Part shown: in pieces, positions 37,599-47,814 of the stretch
How positions within the stretch are numbered: position 1 is the stretch's first letter
Layout of the letters: every line of letters starts with the position of its first letter
Assembly (NCBI GenBank): GCA_016705005.1
Contig: JADIZB010000020.1
Span: 56,430 to 120,429 of the forward strand
From: Bacteroidales bacterium
GTDB lineage: Bacteria; Bacteroidota; Bacteroidia; Bacteroidales; Lentimicrobiaceae
Direction of reading: 5' to 3'
Length of the DNA: 64,000 nt
Program-made: the position numbers and the translations under genes
The notes under the pieces: model-generated
Database searches by the model: none
Told to the model about the DNA's origin: nothing
The model's input: the letters and a program-made list of their open reading frames with translations, nothing else

Positions 37599-39704
37599 AT
37601 GACAAACGACGAATTAAACGTCAATGAAGAATTAACCAATGCCGAAGGCGTTTCGGAAGAACCTACCAGTGAGGTTGAAGAAACCGTTGAAGCAGAAGTT
37701 GTTAACGAACCCATTGCAGAAGAAGCAGAAGAAGTAGCTGCTGAAGCTGAAAAAGAAGCAGAGGCTGAAGTAATTGCAGAAGCTGAAGAGATGGCTGTTG
37801 CAGAAGCAGAAGCAGAAGTTCCTGCAGAAGCAGAAGTTGTTGTTGCTGATGATGACGATGAGCCTACTGTTGAAAAACTGAAAGCCCCGCTTGTAACCCA
37901 GATTTCACTCGAAAATTTTGACTGGGATGCCATCGGCAAGAAACACGAAAACTATTCAGCCGACGAGCGCACAAAACTCGAAGACCTTTATGACAAAACC
38001 CTCAGTTCAATTGTTGAGCACGAAGTGATCGACGGAACAGTGGTTGCCATGAACTCACGCGAAGTGGTGGTGAACATTGGTTTCAAATCAGACGGTGTTA
38101 TTCCTCAATCGGAACTCAGATATAATCCCAACCTCAAGGTTGGCGATATGATTGAAGTATATGTTGAAAGCCAGGAAGACATGGGCGGTCAGCTTATCCT
38201 TTCGCACAAGAAAGCCCGTATCCTCCGTTCATGGGAGCGTGTTAACCAGGCATTCGAAAAAGAAGAAATCATCAATGGTTATGTTAAATGCCGTACCAAG
38301 GGTGGTCTTATCGTTGATGTATTCGGTATCGAGGCTTTCCTCCCGGGTTCACAGATCGACGTGAAACCCATCCGCGACTACGATGTTTACGTTGATAAGG
38401 TCATGGAATTCAAGGTTGTTAAAATCAACCAGGAATACAAGAACGTGGTTGTTTCGCACAAAGCGCTCATCGAAGACGAACTTGAGCAGCAGAAAGCCGA
38501 TATCATCAGCAAGCTTGAAAAAGGTCAGATCCTCGAAGGTACCGTCAAGAACATCACTTCTTATGGTGTGTTTATCGACCTTGGTGGTGTTGACGGTCTC
38601 GTTCACATTACCGACCTCTCCTGGGGACGTATCAACCATCCTGAAGAAATCGTTCAGCTTGATCAGAAAATCAAGGTGGTTATCCTTGACTTTGATGAAA
38701 ACAAAAAACGCATCGCCCTTGGTCTCAAACAGCTTACCCCGCATCCGTGGGATTCGCTCAGCGAAACCGTTAAGGTTGGTGACCAGGTTAAAGGCCGCGT
38801 AGTTGTTATTGCAGATTACGGTGCATTTATCGAAATCGCCCCCGGTGTAGAAGGTCTGATCCACGTTTCAGAAATGTCATGGTCGCAGCACCTGCGCACC
38901 GCTCAGGACTTCCTGAAAGTAGGTGATGAAGTTGAAGCCGTTATCCTCACCCTCGACCGTGAAGAGCGCAAGATGTCGCTTGGTATCAAACAACTCATTC
39001 CGGATCCATGGACAAACATCCGTGAGAAATATCCGCTCAACTCGAAACATGTTGCTACCGTTCGCAATTTCACCAACTTCGGTATTTTTGTTGAACTCGA
39101 AGAGGGTGTTGACGGTCTGATCCACATCTCTGACCTCTCATGGTCGAAGAAAATCAAGCATCCTGCAGAATTCACCAAGATCGGCGAGAAGATTGATGTA
39201 ATCGTTCTGGACGTTGATGTTGAAAACCGCAGGTTGAGCCTTGGTCACAAACAGCTTGAAGAGAATCCGTGGGATGTTTTTGAATCGGTATTCTCGGTAG
39301 GTTCGGTACACAAAGGTACCATTACCAGCGCAAGCGATAAGGGAATGGTTGTTGCCCTGCCTTATGGTGTAGAAGGATTTGCTCCGCTCCGCCATGTTGT
39401 TAAGGAAGATAACTCCCAGGCCAAAGTTGAGGAATCACTCGATTTCAAGGTAATAGAATTCTCAAAAGACAACAAAAAAATCATTCTTTCACACAGCCGG
39501 ATATTCCAGGATGTTGCTTCAACAGAGCGCGCCAAGGAATCAGCTTCGAAGGAAAGTGCCGAGAATTCAACCAAACGTGCTGTCAAGAAACTGAAAGATA
39601 ACCTGGAAAAGACAACGCTGGGCGATCTGGAAGCACTTGCCAACCTGAAATCAGATATGGAAGAATCAGAAAAGGCTGCAGCGAGAAAGAAAAAAGAAGA
39701 ATAA
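37599..39704 (+). CDS. rpsA: 30S ribosomal protein S1
   Basis: 701 residues, longer than the E. coli protein because of an acidic Glu/Ala/Val-rich N-terminal extension at about 1-90, usual in Bacteroidota. Six S1 OB-fold domains follow (starts near 145, 225, 310, 395, 480 and 567), with repeated motifs such as GVFIDLGGVDGLVHITDLSW and GAFIEIAPGVEGLIHVSEMS. The tail is lysine-rich and coiled. It binds mRNA on the 30S subunit and replaces Shine-Dalgarno-dependent recruitment, fitting the lack of good Shine-Dalgarno sites in this window. It is monocistronic, with its own structured leader and a terminator. Confidence 0.96.
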   Translation: MTNDELNVNEELTNAEGVSEEPTSEVEETVEAEVVNEPIAEEAEEVAAEAEKEAEAEVIAEAEEMAVAEAEAEVPAEAEVVVADDDDEPTVEKLKAPLVTQISLENFDWDAIGKKHENYSADERTKLEDLYDKTLSSIVEHEVIDGTVVAMNSREVVVNIGFKSDGVIPQSELRYNPNLKVGDMIEVYVESQEDMGGQLILSHKKARILRSWERVNQAFEKEEIINGYVKCRTKGGLIVDVFGIEAFLPGSQIDVKPIRDYDVYVDKVMEFKVVKINQEYKNVVVSHKALIEDELEQQKADIISKLEKGQILEGTVKNITSYGVFIDLGGVDGLVHITDLSWGRINHPEEIVQLDQKIKVVILDFDENKKRIALGLKQLTPHPWDSLSETVKVGDQVKGRVVVIADYGAFIEIAPGVEGLIHVSEMSWSQHLRTAQDFLKVGDEVEAVILTLDREERKMSLGIKQLIPDPWTNIREKYPLNSKHVATVRNFTNFGIFVELEEGVDGLIHISDLSWSKKIKHPAEFTKIGEKIDVIVLDVDVENRRLSLGHKQLEENPWDVFESVFSVGSVHKGTITSASDKGMVVALPYGVEGFAPLRHVVKEDNSQAKVEESLDFKVIEFSKDNKKIILSHSRIFQDVASTERAKESASKESAENSTKRAVKKLKDNLEKTTLGDLEALANLKSDMEESEKAAARKKKEE

Positions 39705-39723
39705 ATCTTGCTGAAAATCAATG

Positions 39724-39751
39724 AAAAAATCCCCGCTAAGGGGATTTTTTC
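39724..39751 (+). terminator. Intrinsic terminator after rpsA
   Basis: AAAAAATCCCC and GGGGATTTTTT form an 11-base-pair perfect stem with loop GCTAA, with a T-tract on the right arm. The symmetric A/T arms could also act on the minus strand. Confidence 0.93.
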
Positions 39752-39838
39752 GTTTCAGGCCCTGCCGTATTGTATTTTTTATGATTTTTACGGATTCTGC
39801 CAGAATTAATTAGCCCATAGATCCGGTAATACTATAAG

Positions 39839-40753
39839 ATGAGAGAATTTTCCGTTACCATACTCGGTAGCAGTGCCGCACTACCTTACAAGAACCGCAA
39901 TCTGACCGCCCAACTGGTGATTCATGCCGGGCGAAGTTTTCTGATTGACTGTGGTGAAGGAACCCAGATGCAACTTACCCGGCTGAAACTTAAAGGCATG
40001 AGAATCAGTCATATTTTTATCAGTCATTTGCACGGTGATCATTTCTATGGGCTGATTGGGCTGATTTCAACTTTTCATTTGCTGGGACGAAAGGATGACC
40101 TTCACATCTATGGCCCACCAGCCCTTGAGAACATAATTCAGATGCAGCTTGAGGCATCACTCACCACTCTCGTTTACAAAATGGTCTTTCATCCCACCCA
40201 GAGCGACTTTCCTGAAACCATCTATGAAGATGACGGACTAACAATAACCACGCTTCCGATGATCCACCGGGTGCCCACAACGGGCTTTCTGTTTGCTGAG
40301 AAACAATATCCCCGTCACATCAATATGGAAGCGGCAGAGAACCTGAATGTGCCCTATACCTGTTTCGGTGATCTGAAACTAGGTCTGGATTATACAGCAC
40401 CCGATGGAACCATAACTTCAAACAGGGAGCTGACCATTGAGCCTGCACATCCCCGATCCTATGCCTGCTGCTCAGATACCCTGTTCCATGAACCATTGGC
40501 CGACATCATCAAAGGATGTGATCTGATGTATCATGAAGCAACTTTTATGAATGCCATGGCAGAGGTGGCTGTTGCCAAGATGCATTCAACAGCTGCAGAG
40601 GCAGCCCGCATTGCTGAAAAGGCAGGGGTGGGTAAACTGATCATCGGACATTTCTCGGCCAGGTATGAAAATCTATTACCCCTGCTTGAAGAAGCGCGTG
40701 AAGTATTTCAGGAGAGTTACCTCGCCGAAGAGGGAAAAGTATTTCAGGTATAG
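39839..40753 (+). CDS. rnz: Ribonuclease Z
   Basis: 304 residues with the metallo-beta-lactamase fold. The zinc motif HxHxDH is in FISHLHGDHFYGLIGL, an SSAALPYKNRN loop lies at the start, and later ligands are in CCSDTLFHEPLADII, MYHEATF and IIGHFSARY. Ribonuclease Z cuts the 3' trailer from tRNA precursors. The stop codon is separated by one base from the stop of the convergent histidine kinase gene; no terminator is visible between them. Confidence 0.95.
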   Translation: MREFSVTILGSSAALPYKNRNLTAQLVIHAGRSFLIDCGEGTQMQLTRLKLKGMRISHIFISHLHGDHFYGLIGLISTFHLLGRKDDLHIYGPPALENIIQMQLEASLTTLVYKMVFHPTQSDFPETIYEDDGLTITTLPMIHRVPTTGFLFAEKQYPRHINMEAAENLNVPYTCFGDLKLGLDYTAPDGTITSNRELTIEPAHPRSYACCSDTLFHEPLADIIKGCDLMYHEATFMNAMAEVAVAKMHSTAAEAARIAEKAGVGKLIIGHFSARYENLLPLLEEAREVFQESYLAEEGKVFQV

Positions 40754-40754
40754 C

Positions 40755-43586
40755 TTACTCGTAAAGGATTCCTGAGAATAACCTGAGCAGGGTTTTCTTG
40801 TCGTATGGTTTTGCAAGGTAATGCGAACAGCCGTTCGAAAGCAGTTTTTCCCTGTCGCCCTGCATGGTATAGCCGGTAACCGCAATGATGGGTGTATTCT
40901 TGTAGTTTTCGAGCGTCCTGACATGATTTGCGATAGACATGCCGTTTGGGCCGGCTCCGAGGTTTATGTCCATCAGGATGGCATCATATGTCTTGCGTTT
41001 GATCTTTTCAAGGGCTACATAACCGTTTTCAGCCATTTCTGTATTACAGAGCTCGCGAAGGTACAATGCAGCGAGTCGCCGGTTAATTTCGTTGTCTTCC
41101 ACGATCAGTACTTCCGGGACTGGTCCGCGGCTCAGACGCTGGGTGTTGATCGTCTTAACCGGCTCCTGATCAGGGCTGATTTCAAAGGTGTCGGGAAGAA
41201 TATAAGGAAGTCCGATGTAAAAATCTGATCCTTTCTCCGGGACACTGTCGACCCAAAGCCGGGCATTGATCAATCTGGCTATTTTTGCACACAATGCAAG
41301 GCCAAGACCGCTGCCTTCGAATGTGCGCGATAATCCTTCGCTAACCTGACGGAATTCTTCGAAAATCAGCTTATGGTGTTCAGGTGCAATGCCGATACCG
41401 GTATCGCTGATCCTGATAATTGCTTCTGATTTATTCCTGTCGTTTACATACGCACTGACTGAAATTCCACCATCGATGGTGAACTTGATGGCGTTGTCGA
41501 GCAGGTGGTGCAGCAATTGTCCCAACAGTTTTTCATCGGCAAGCACATTGATGGTCGGGGGCAGTGCGGTTCGCAGATACAACCCCTTGTCACCGGCAAT
41601 GGAATGAAGGTTCCGCAGCAATGGCAGGAAAACGGATTTTACCACTACCGGTTTTATTTTCAGACTGTCGATGTTCGACTCGATCGCTGAAAGGTCCATG
41701 ATCGAATTAAGGGTCGACATCAGCCTGTTGGCCGATTTAAAAATGGTGGAAGCCATCACTTTCAGCCGTTCCTCTTCGAGTTCCTCGAGCAGTATTTCTG
41801 AAAATCCAAGAATGCCTGTCATCGGCGTTCTCAGCTCATGACTCATATTGGCCAGCAGCGAAGATTTCAGCCGGCTCGATTCTTCAGCTTCGTTTTTGGC
41901 ATTTACGAGCTCTTCATCGCTGCCGATGCGTTGTATTGATAGGGCAATCTGTTCCGATACGAAAATCAGAATGTTTTTCTCATCTTCACCGTAGGTAATG
42001 TCGGGGGTATAGGATTGCAGCACCAGCACTCCAAGCACCCTGTCGTGCGTTTTAAGAGGAACACCGAGCCATGATTCAGGTATCTGTACTGGTTTGTATA
42101 TGATCTTTTCACCGATCATCAGGTCGATGGCAGAAGCTGAAACCAGCAGAGGTTCGCCCGACCCCAGTACATAGCCAATAAGCCCTTTATCGGCTGTTTC
42201 GGTATCAGGAATACCGGAAGGGTCGATGCAATAGGGGAAGGTTATTTTATGGTCATTGTTGCTGATGAGCGCAACCAGCAGGTTTGGAGCCGGCATAAGT
42301 GAGGCAATGATTCTGTGAATTGCCTCCATCAGATGAGTAAGATTGTGCTGGGAATGAATCAGCTGGGAAATCTGGAAGGCTGAAGCTTTCAGGCTTTCAG
42401 CAATTTTCCGGGTTGTAATATCGTGAATGCTCCCGGTCCACCTTTTCAGGTTACCCAATGAGTCGGACTCAAACCTGGCTTCTGTATACAGATGACGGAT
42501 ATTTTTCTTTCCATCGATAATTCTGTACTCCATACTGTAGGAATCTGATCCTGAAGTTCTGGCGTCTTCGATCACCTTCATGCAGGCCGCCAGATCATTC
42601 GGATGAATCAGATTATAGTGACTGATGTGCTCCGGTGTTATTTCAGATGGTGGGGTGTCAAATCCGAGTATTTCAAAGAAATTCCATGTGAGGATAACGG
42701 TTTTTTCATCAAAGGTAGCATCCCAGCTTCCGATTCCTGAAATCTGCTGCATATGGTTCAGCCTTTGCTGGCTGAGAAACAGGGCTTCTTCTGTTTCCTT
42801 GAGATCTGTGATATCACGGATGATGGCCAGTAACCTGTTGTCTTCAACAGAAACCAACCTGTATTCCAGGTGCCTTTTTTTGCCTCCGTATTCAAGGCTG
42901 TGATAAAAAGTCTGGGGTCGGCCCGATAATGTAGCTTCCCTGAATTTATCCAGAAGTTCCTGCGATTTTTCAGGGAGAATGAGTTGCAGATTATCATTTT
43001 TGATCAGCCTTCCCATGTAGGGGATTGCGAAATTCTGATTCTGGTTTACGTCAATAACATTTGCCTGTTTGTCGAACAAAACCAAAAGATCCGGGATGGT
43101 GTCAAGAATGGAAATGTTGTGTTTGCTGATATCGCCGGTGTTGTTGTAATCTATTGCAGCGAAAGATGATGAAACCGTCGGTTCATATCCCGGTTCCATG
43201 CCTGAAATGCCGGGAGCGGAAAAAATGCGAATCAGATCCAGGGCGTCTTTGTCATCCTTTCTGATTGATTCTTTTGTAATGTGGCATAAAATGCGCTGGC
43301 CATCGCTTCCTTTGAGAACAATGGATATTTGCCGCGAAGGATCGTCTGAAAGACTTAAGAGATCATGGGGGGCTGAATCTTCAAAAAGTTCAGCAACTGC
43401 TTTTTCGGTAAGTTCTCCGGCCTTAAATCCTGTAAGGGTATAAAAAGCATTGTTAATCTTTTGAACAACACCGGATTTATCGATTAATACCGCGGCTGTC
43501 TGATATTGATCCAGCCAGTCAAACCTGTTATCTGAATGAATCTCCCCATCGCTGCCTTTTTGATATTCAAACATACCGGATGTCAT
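40755..43586 (-). CDS. Hybrid sensor histidine kinase with three PAS, GAF and receiver domains
   Basis: 943 residues with no transmembrane helix. Order: PAS at about 23-125, PAS at 160-270, PAS at 275-395 (ending WTGSIHDITTRK), GAF at 405-560, HisKA at 580-645 with phosphoacceptor His in NMSHELRTPMTG, and HATPase at 690-800 (DNAIKF, DTGIGI, GSGLGLAL). The C-terminal receiver at about 825-940 has its Asp in ILMDINLGAGPNG and its Lys in YLAKPYDKK. It is a cytoplasmic sensor of unknown signal. It is not contiguous with the other two kinases (120-base gap) but has the same orientation, and is convergent with rnz with almost no spacer. Confidence 0.92.
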   Translation of the reverse strand: MTSGMFEYQKGSDGEIHSDNRFDWLDQYQTAAVLIDKSGVVQKINNAFYTLTGFKAGELTEKAVAELFEDSAPHDLLSLSDDPSRQISIVLKGSDGQRILCHITKESIRKDDKDALDLIRIFSAPGISGMEPGYEPTVSSSFAAIDYNNTGDISKHNISILDTIPDLLVLFDKQANVIDVNQNQNFAIPYMGRLIKNDNLQLILPEKSQELLDKFREATLSGRPQTFYHSLEYGGKKRHLEYRLVSVEDNRLLAIIRDITDLKETEEALFLSQQRLNHMQQISGIGSWDATFDEKTVILTWNFFEILGFDTPPSEITPEHISHYNLIHPNDLAACMKVIEDARTSGSDSYSMEYRIIDGKKNIRHLYTEARFESDSLGNLKRWTGSIHDITTRKIAESLKASAFQISQLIHSQHNLTHLMEAIHRIIASLMPAPNLLVALISNNDHKITFPYCIDPSGIPDTETADKGLIGYVLGSGEPLLVSASAIDLMIGEKIIYKPVQIPESWLGVPLKTHDRVLGVLVLQSYTPDITYGEDEKNILIFVSEQIALSIQRIGSDEELVNAKNEAEESSRLKSSLLANMSHELRTPMTGILGFSEILLEELEEERLKVMASTIFKSANRLMSTLNSIMDLSAIESNIDSLKIKPVVVKSVFLPLLRNLHSIAGDKGLYLRTALPPTINVLADEKLLGQLLHHLLDNAIKFTIDGGISVSAYVNDRNKSEAIIRISDTGIGIAPEHHKLIFEEFRQVSEGLSRTFEGSGLGLALCAKIARLINARLWVDSVPEKGSDFYIGLPYILPDTFEISPDQEPVKTINTQRLSRGPVPEVLIVEDNEINRRLAALYLRELCNTEMAENGYVALEKIKRKTYDAILMDINLGAGPNGMSIANHVRTLENYKNTPIIAVTGYTMQGDREKLLSNGCSHYLAKPYDKKTLLRLFSGILYE

Positions 43587-43706
43587 CGCTATAATTTTTC
43601 TTTACCCGGGAAATACTTGCCCCACGTAAAAGTAAAAAAAAATTACATCTAATATCAGAAAGCTAACTTTTTTAAAAAGATTTCAGAATGAAATGACGAA
43701 TGAAAC

Positions 43707-44849
43707 TCAACCGGCAGGCAGGGTAAACCAGAAGGTGCTTCCTTTTCCAGGCAGTGAATCTACTCCTATTCTGCCGCCCATTTTTTCTACCATCTCTTTA
43801 CAAAGCATCAGTCCAAGTCCCGAGCCCAGCTCATTGGCTGTACCTGCTGTAGTGATATTTTTTCCGTGACAGAAGAGGTCGTTTTGTTTTTCTGCACTCA
43901 TCCCTACGCCATAATCCCTGACATTGGTGACGATAAAATTATTTTTCATCTCACAGTCAATCTCTATGACACCACCGGTATTGCTGAATTTTATTGCATT
44001 TCCAAGTAGGTTGTGAAGCACTATCCGGAGCATGTCAGGGTCTGCCGTAACAAAGTAGTTGTCAGTAATCCCGGAATCGAATGCTATTCCTTTTTTTGCG
44101 GAATTCAGTGCCAGGACATCGGTCGACTTTCTGACCTGGGCTTTCATCTGGAGTTTTAATGGTTTGTATTCGAGTGTACTGGTCTGTAATTTGGCCCAGT
44201 TCAGCAGATTCTGTATGAGCGTGTGAAGTTGATCAGATGTGTCGCGGATCAGTCGGAGAGAATCTTCAAGGTCCTTTTTTTCATAAGCGTTAAAGTTTTC
44301 TACCAGTATGTTGGTAAGTGTCAGTAAACCAGCAAATGGGCTCCTGAGGTCGTGCGAAATGATAGAGAACAGCTTATCCTTTGTTGTTAGAAGATGCGTT
44401 AATTCTGCCTTTTGCCTGACAATGAGATCGCGCGACTGCTTGAGTTCGATGTGTGTGGAAACACGCGCCAGGAGTTCTGCCGATTTGAAAGGCTTGGTAA
44501 TATAGTCTACCGCACCTGATTCAAAACCTTTCAGAATGTCTTCTGTTTCGGTACGCGCTGTCAGAAATATTACAGGAATATGCTGTGAACCAGCGTCTTC
44601 TTTCATCAGCCGGCAGGCAGTTAAGCCATCCATTTCCGGCATGGCGATATCGAGCAATACAAGGTCCGGATTCCGGCTGACTGCGATGTTTACCGCTTGT
44701 TTTCCATTGTTGGCAATCGCAATCTGGTAGCCCTCTTTTCGTAGAATATTACCGAGAACCGCCAGGTTTTCAGCCAGATCATCCACAATAAGAATTAATG
44801 GGGGTGGTTGATTTTTAAAACCTTTAAATGCCTCATTCTCCCGGTTCAT
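43707..44849 (-). CDS. Response regulator-histidine kinase (receiver first, kinase second)
   Basis: 380 residues. The receiver at about 15-130 has its acidic pair in ILIVDDLAEN, Asp in VLLDIAMPEMDG and Lys in YITKPF. Coiled coil leads to HisKA at about 155-220 (SIISHDLRSPFAGLL) and HATPase at 260-378 (GNAIKFS, VRDYGVGM, GSGLGLMLCKEM). The reversed order, with the receiver before the kinase, suggests it receives a phosphate from another kinase and passes it on. It starts one base after the stop of the 935-residue hybrid kinase, so the two form an operon and probably one relay. Confidence 0.9.
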   Translation of the reverse strand: MNRENEAFKGFKNQPPPLILIVDDLAENLAVLGNILRKEGYQIAIANNGKQAVNIAVSRNPDLVLLDIAMPEMDGLTACRLMKEDAGSQHIPVIFLTARTETEDILKGFESGAVDYITKPFKSAELLARVSTHIELKQSRDLIVRQKAELTHLLTTKDKLFSIISHDLRSPFAGLLTLTNILVENFNAYEKKDLEDSLRLIRDTSDQLHTLIQNLLNWAKLQTSTLEYKPLKLQMKAQVRKSTDVLALNSAKKGIAFDSGITDNYFVTADPDMLRIVLHNLLGNAIKFSNTGGVIEIDCEMKNNFIVTNVRDYGVGMSAEKQNDLFCHGKNITTAGTANELGSGLGLMLCKEMVEKMGGRIGVDSLPGKGSTFWFTLPAG

Positions 44850-44850
44850 A

Positions 44851-47658
44851 TTATTTAAGTTTTCGGATTATTTCTTCCAGCTTGTTGAAAGATGTTGTGA
44901 GTCTGTCAATCATAAATGCCTCTGCAAAGTACTTAATTTCATTGGCCAGTTCGCGAAGTTTGCCGGATTGGTATTGTTCGGCAAATTTCATAAGTTTGAT
45001 AGCATAAGCAATAATTTCATCAATAATCATCCCTTCACGGATCGATTTTAATTCATTCAGCATATCATCCAAACGCAACAATTCTGAATCACTGAGTTTT
45101 AAAAAGGAAGCATCGGTTGGGGTCCCGGCTTCATTACTGTGAGGAATCCCATTTTGTTTCGGGTAAGCTGAATTTGTATGTGTCAGGAACTTTGATAGTT
45201 CTGAAACCAACAATCCTGGTGTGACCGGTTTCTGAAGGTAGCCATCGCAAATTGACTGCACCTCATCGGCATAACTTCGCATTGTAGAAGCGGTGAGTGC
45301 TATCACTGGTATATCCCTGAGATTCTGATCTTCTTTGAGCAGCCGGGTTGCAGTATATCCATCCATAACCGGCATCTGCATATCCATAAGAATCAGGTCA
45401 GGACGGTGCTCCCTGGCCATAGCAATGGCCACTTCTCCATTGATGGCCTCCAGTAACCGGATGTTTCTACTGCTTAACATCTCCCTGATTACCAATCTGT
45501 TTACATCGATGTCTTCAACCAGAAGAATCTGCTGGTTCTCGAAAGTAAATGATTTTGCTTTCTCATAATCTTCAATCAGAGAAACAGATTGCTTACCGGA
45601 TGATATGGCTACATTGTAAAGCCATACCCTGAATGAACTGCCTTTGCCGGGTTCACTTTCGACTGTAATTGCGCCATTCATCATTTCGACGAGCCTGCGG
45701 GTAATGGTAAGGCCGAGTCCGGTGCCCCCGAATTTCCGTGTGCTTTGACCTTCCTGCTGGCGGAATGCCTGGAAGATTGTTCCATGCTGGTCGGCCGGAA
45801 TTCCGATGCCTGTGTCGGTAACCTCAAACATAAGGTCGATTTTGCTTGTATCTTCTGCCTTACTGACAGATCTGCAGGTGAGCGAAATGCCTCCGTGATT
45901 TGTAAACTTCACCGCATTGCCAACCAAATTGAACAATACCTGCCTTATCCTGGTCTCATCCAAAAGCAATGATTCCGGGAGAGAAGGATCTGATTTTATA
46001 TTGAAGCCGAGTTTTTTCTCCTGGATCGACAAAGAAAATATCCGGGTCAGCTCATTCAAAAGGCCCTGAGGATTGACCGGCTCAAGTTCAATGGTGATTC
46101 TCCCGGCTTCAATCTTTGAAAGGTCAAGGATATCGTTTATGAGAAGCAAAAGGTTTTTTCCGCTTTTGTTGATCACATCAACAAATTCGAGTTGTTTCGA
46201 ATCCCTGAGCTGTTCGGCGAGAAGTTCGGAGAATCCCATGATGGCATTGAGTGGTGTACGTATTTCATGGCTCATGTTGGCCAGAAACTCACTTTTTGCC
46301 TTGTTGGCGCGATCCGCGGCTTCTTTGGCACCAATGAGTTCTATCTCTGATTCCTTGCGGTAGGTGATATTTTCAACAACAATCAGTACCTGGGGATTCT
46401 GGGTGTGATCCTGAAGAAGAACAAGATTCAGAATTACCGGTACCTGCCTATTATCGGAAGTCCACAGGGAAATCTCAACCGGACCGGCCCTCTTGTTGTT
46501 TTTAAGTCCTACGATCACTTCATGCTTAACCCTGACATGTTCCTGTGGGATTAGATTAAAAAAGGTTGTTTTTCCAATCAGTTCTTTCGTTTGCTCCAAC
46601 ATTTCAAGAAACGCCCTGTTTACATCGGTAATTACACCATAGTCATCCGTTAGAACCAAGCCAAGCGGTGATTCTTCATACATAACCCTGAACCTGCTTT
46701 CACTGGAACGTAGTTTCTCTTCTGACCTGTGGCGCATAATAGCGCTGCCGATGCCAGTAGCAACACTTCTCAGGATATGAGCTTCTGATTCGGTCCAGTC
46801 AGAACCCTCGGTGCAATCATCAAACCCTATAAATCCAAGTAAATTGTTATCTGTTAAAACCGGGACTACCAGCAATGAGATAATGTCCTGTGGTTCCAGA
46901 ATTTCCCTTTCTTCAGCCGGGAAGTCCCTGACAAATCCACTTACTACATCACCTTTTTCAAGGATGCTGTTCCATCTCGGGATAAAATCAGCAGGAAGAT
47001 TCTGCAGATCAGGATTGGTTATCTGAGGCTCTACTCCGGGTTTGCACCACTCGAAACGCTGACTGATCAGTAACCCGGGCTCTGAAGGATTGGTATGATA
47101 TTCAAACAGATAAACCCTGTCGACATGTGTTGAGGTGCCGATGATGCTGAAAGCATAGTTTATTGCCTCGTTCAGATCATTGCCGAGCAACAGGGCGTTG
47201 GTTGCTCTGGCCACACCTTCAAGTATTTCGGATTGCCGGGCCAGCCTGATTTCAGCCTGCTTCCGGTGGGTTATATTTCTGGCAAGGGCAATAAACCGCC
47301 TTTCTTTTAATCCTGTATTTTTTTCCGAAACATATAATTCGTACCAATCTGTAATGCCGTTTTCGGTGATGCCGTATTGGATACCTTCCGAAAATCCATT
47401 GTTGATTGCCTGCTTCAATGCTAACTCAACCTGGACACTGATGGCTGACGGCAAAACATCCGAAGATCTTTTACCAACAAAATCGGCAGGTGGCATTAAA
47501 AGGGCTGAATCATCCGGCGCCTGATAACTGTGTATAACTCCTTTTTCGTCCACCTCAAACATGATGTCTGGTATGGCTTTCAGTGTTGCCTCAAGCAGGG
47601 ATATCTTCCCAAGAAGTCCCGCTATCTCTGTTTCTTGATTCATTTCCGTTCTAATCAT
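44851..47658 (-). CDS. Hybrid sensor histidine kinase with PAS, GAF, PAS, receiver and divergent Hpt-like tail
   Basis: 935 residues; the internal ATG five codons in (MNQETEIAG) is an equally likely start. Order: PAS at about 15-130 (IPDIMFEVDEKG), GAF at 145-310, PAS at 320-435 (YEESPLGLVLTDDYG), HisKA at 460-530 (NMSHEIRTPLNAIMGFSELL), HATPase at 570-690 (GNAVKFT, GTGLGLTI) and receiver at 710-830 (LILMDMQMPVMDG, YLQKPV). The last 80 residues form a helical, Hpt-like segment without an obvious phosphorylatable His in an HxxKG context. It is cytoplasmic. It is the first gene of the two-gene operon with the receiver-kinase downstream. Confidence 0.9.
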   Translation of the reverse strand: MIRTEMNQETEIAGLLGKISLLEATLKAIPDIMFEVDEKGVIHSYQAPDDSALLMPPADFVGKRSSDVLPSAISVQVELALKQAINNGFSEGIQYGITENGITDWYELYVSEKNTGLKERRFIALARNITHRKQAEIRLARQSEILEGVARATNALLLGNDLNEAINYAFSIIGTSTHVDRVYLFEYHTNPSEPGLLISQRFEWCKPGVEPQITNPDLQNLPADFIPRWNSILEKGDVVSGFVRDFPAEEREILEPQDIISLLVVPVLTDNNLLGFIGFDDCTEGSDWTESEAHILRSVATGIGSAIMRHRSEEKLRSSESRFRVMYEESPLGLVLTDDYGVITDVNRAFLEMLEQTKELIGKTTFFNLIPQEHVRVKHEVIVGLKNNKRAGPVEISLWTSDNRQVPVILNLVLLQDHTQNPQVLIVVENITYRKESEIELIGAKEAADRANKAKSEFLANMSHEIRTPLNAIMGFSELLAEQLRDSKQLEFVDVINKSGKNLLLLINDILDLSKIEAGRITIELEPVNPQGLLNELTRIFSLSIQEKKLGFNIKSDPSLPESLLLDETRIRQVLFNLVGNAVKFTNHGGISLTCRSVSKAEDTSKIDLMFEVTDTGIGIPADQHGTIFQAFRQQEGQSTRKFGGTGLGLTITRRLVEMMNGAITVESEPGKGSSFRVWLYNVAISSGKQSVSLIEDYEKAKSFTFENQQILLVEDIDVNRLVIREMLSSRNIRLLEAINGEVAIAMAREHRPDLILMDMQMPVMDGYTATRLLKEDQNLRDIPVIALTASTMRSYADEVQSICDGYLQKPVTPGLLVSELSKFLTHTNSAYPKQNGIPHSNEAGTPTDASFLKLSDSELLRLDDMLNELKSIREGMIIDEIIAYAIKLMKFAEQYQSGKLRELANEIKYFAEAFMIDRLTTSFNKLEEIIRKLK

Positions 47659-47814
47659 TTGGTATAGTCATCAGGGGAAATTTAAACCTTCAGATCCCCG
47701 GCACTATCTTTAAAACAACAATGAATATTATCCTGACTCAAAGTGTCAAGAGTTCAACAGATTAATAATAAAAAGCAGTGAAAGTAACCTGAATCAGGCG
47801 ACTGTTTGGGAGGT

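Noticed and set aside
37595..37939. Ser/Ala-rich minus-strand frame opposite rpsA
   Set aside because: It is an antisense shadow of the Glu/Ala-rich S1 extension.
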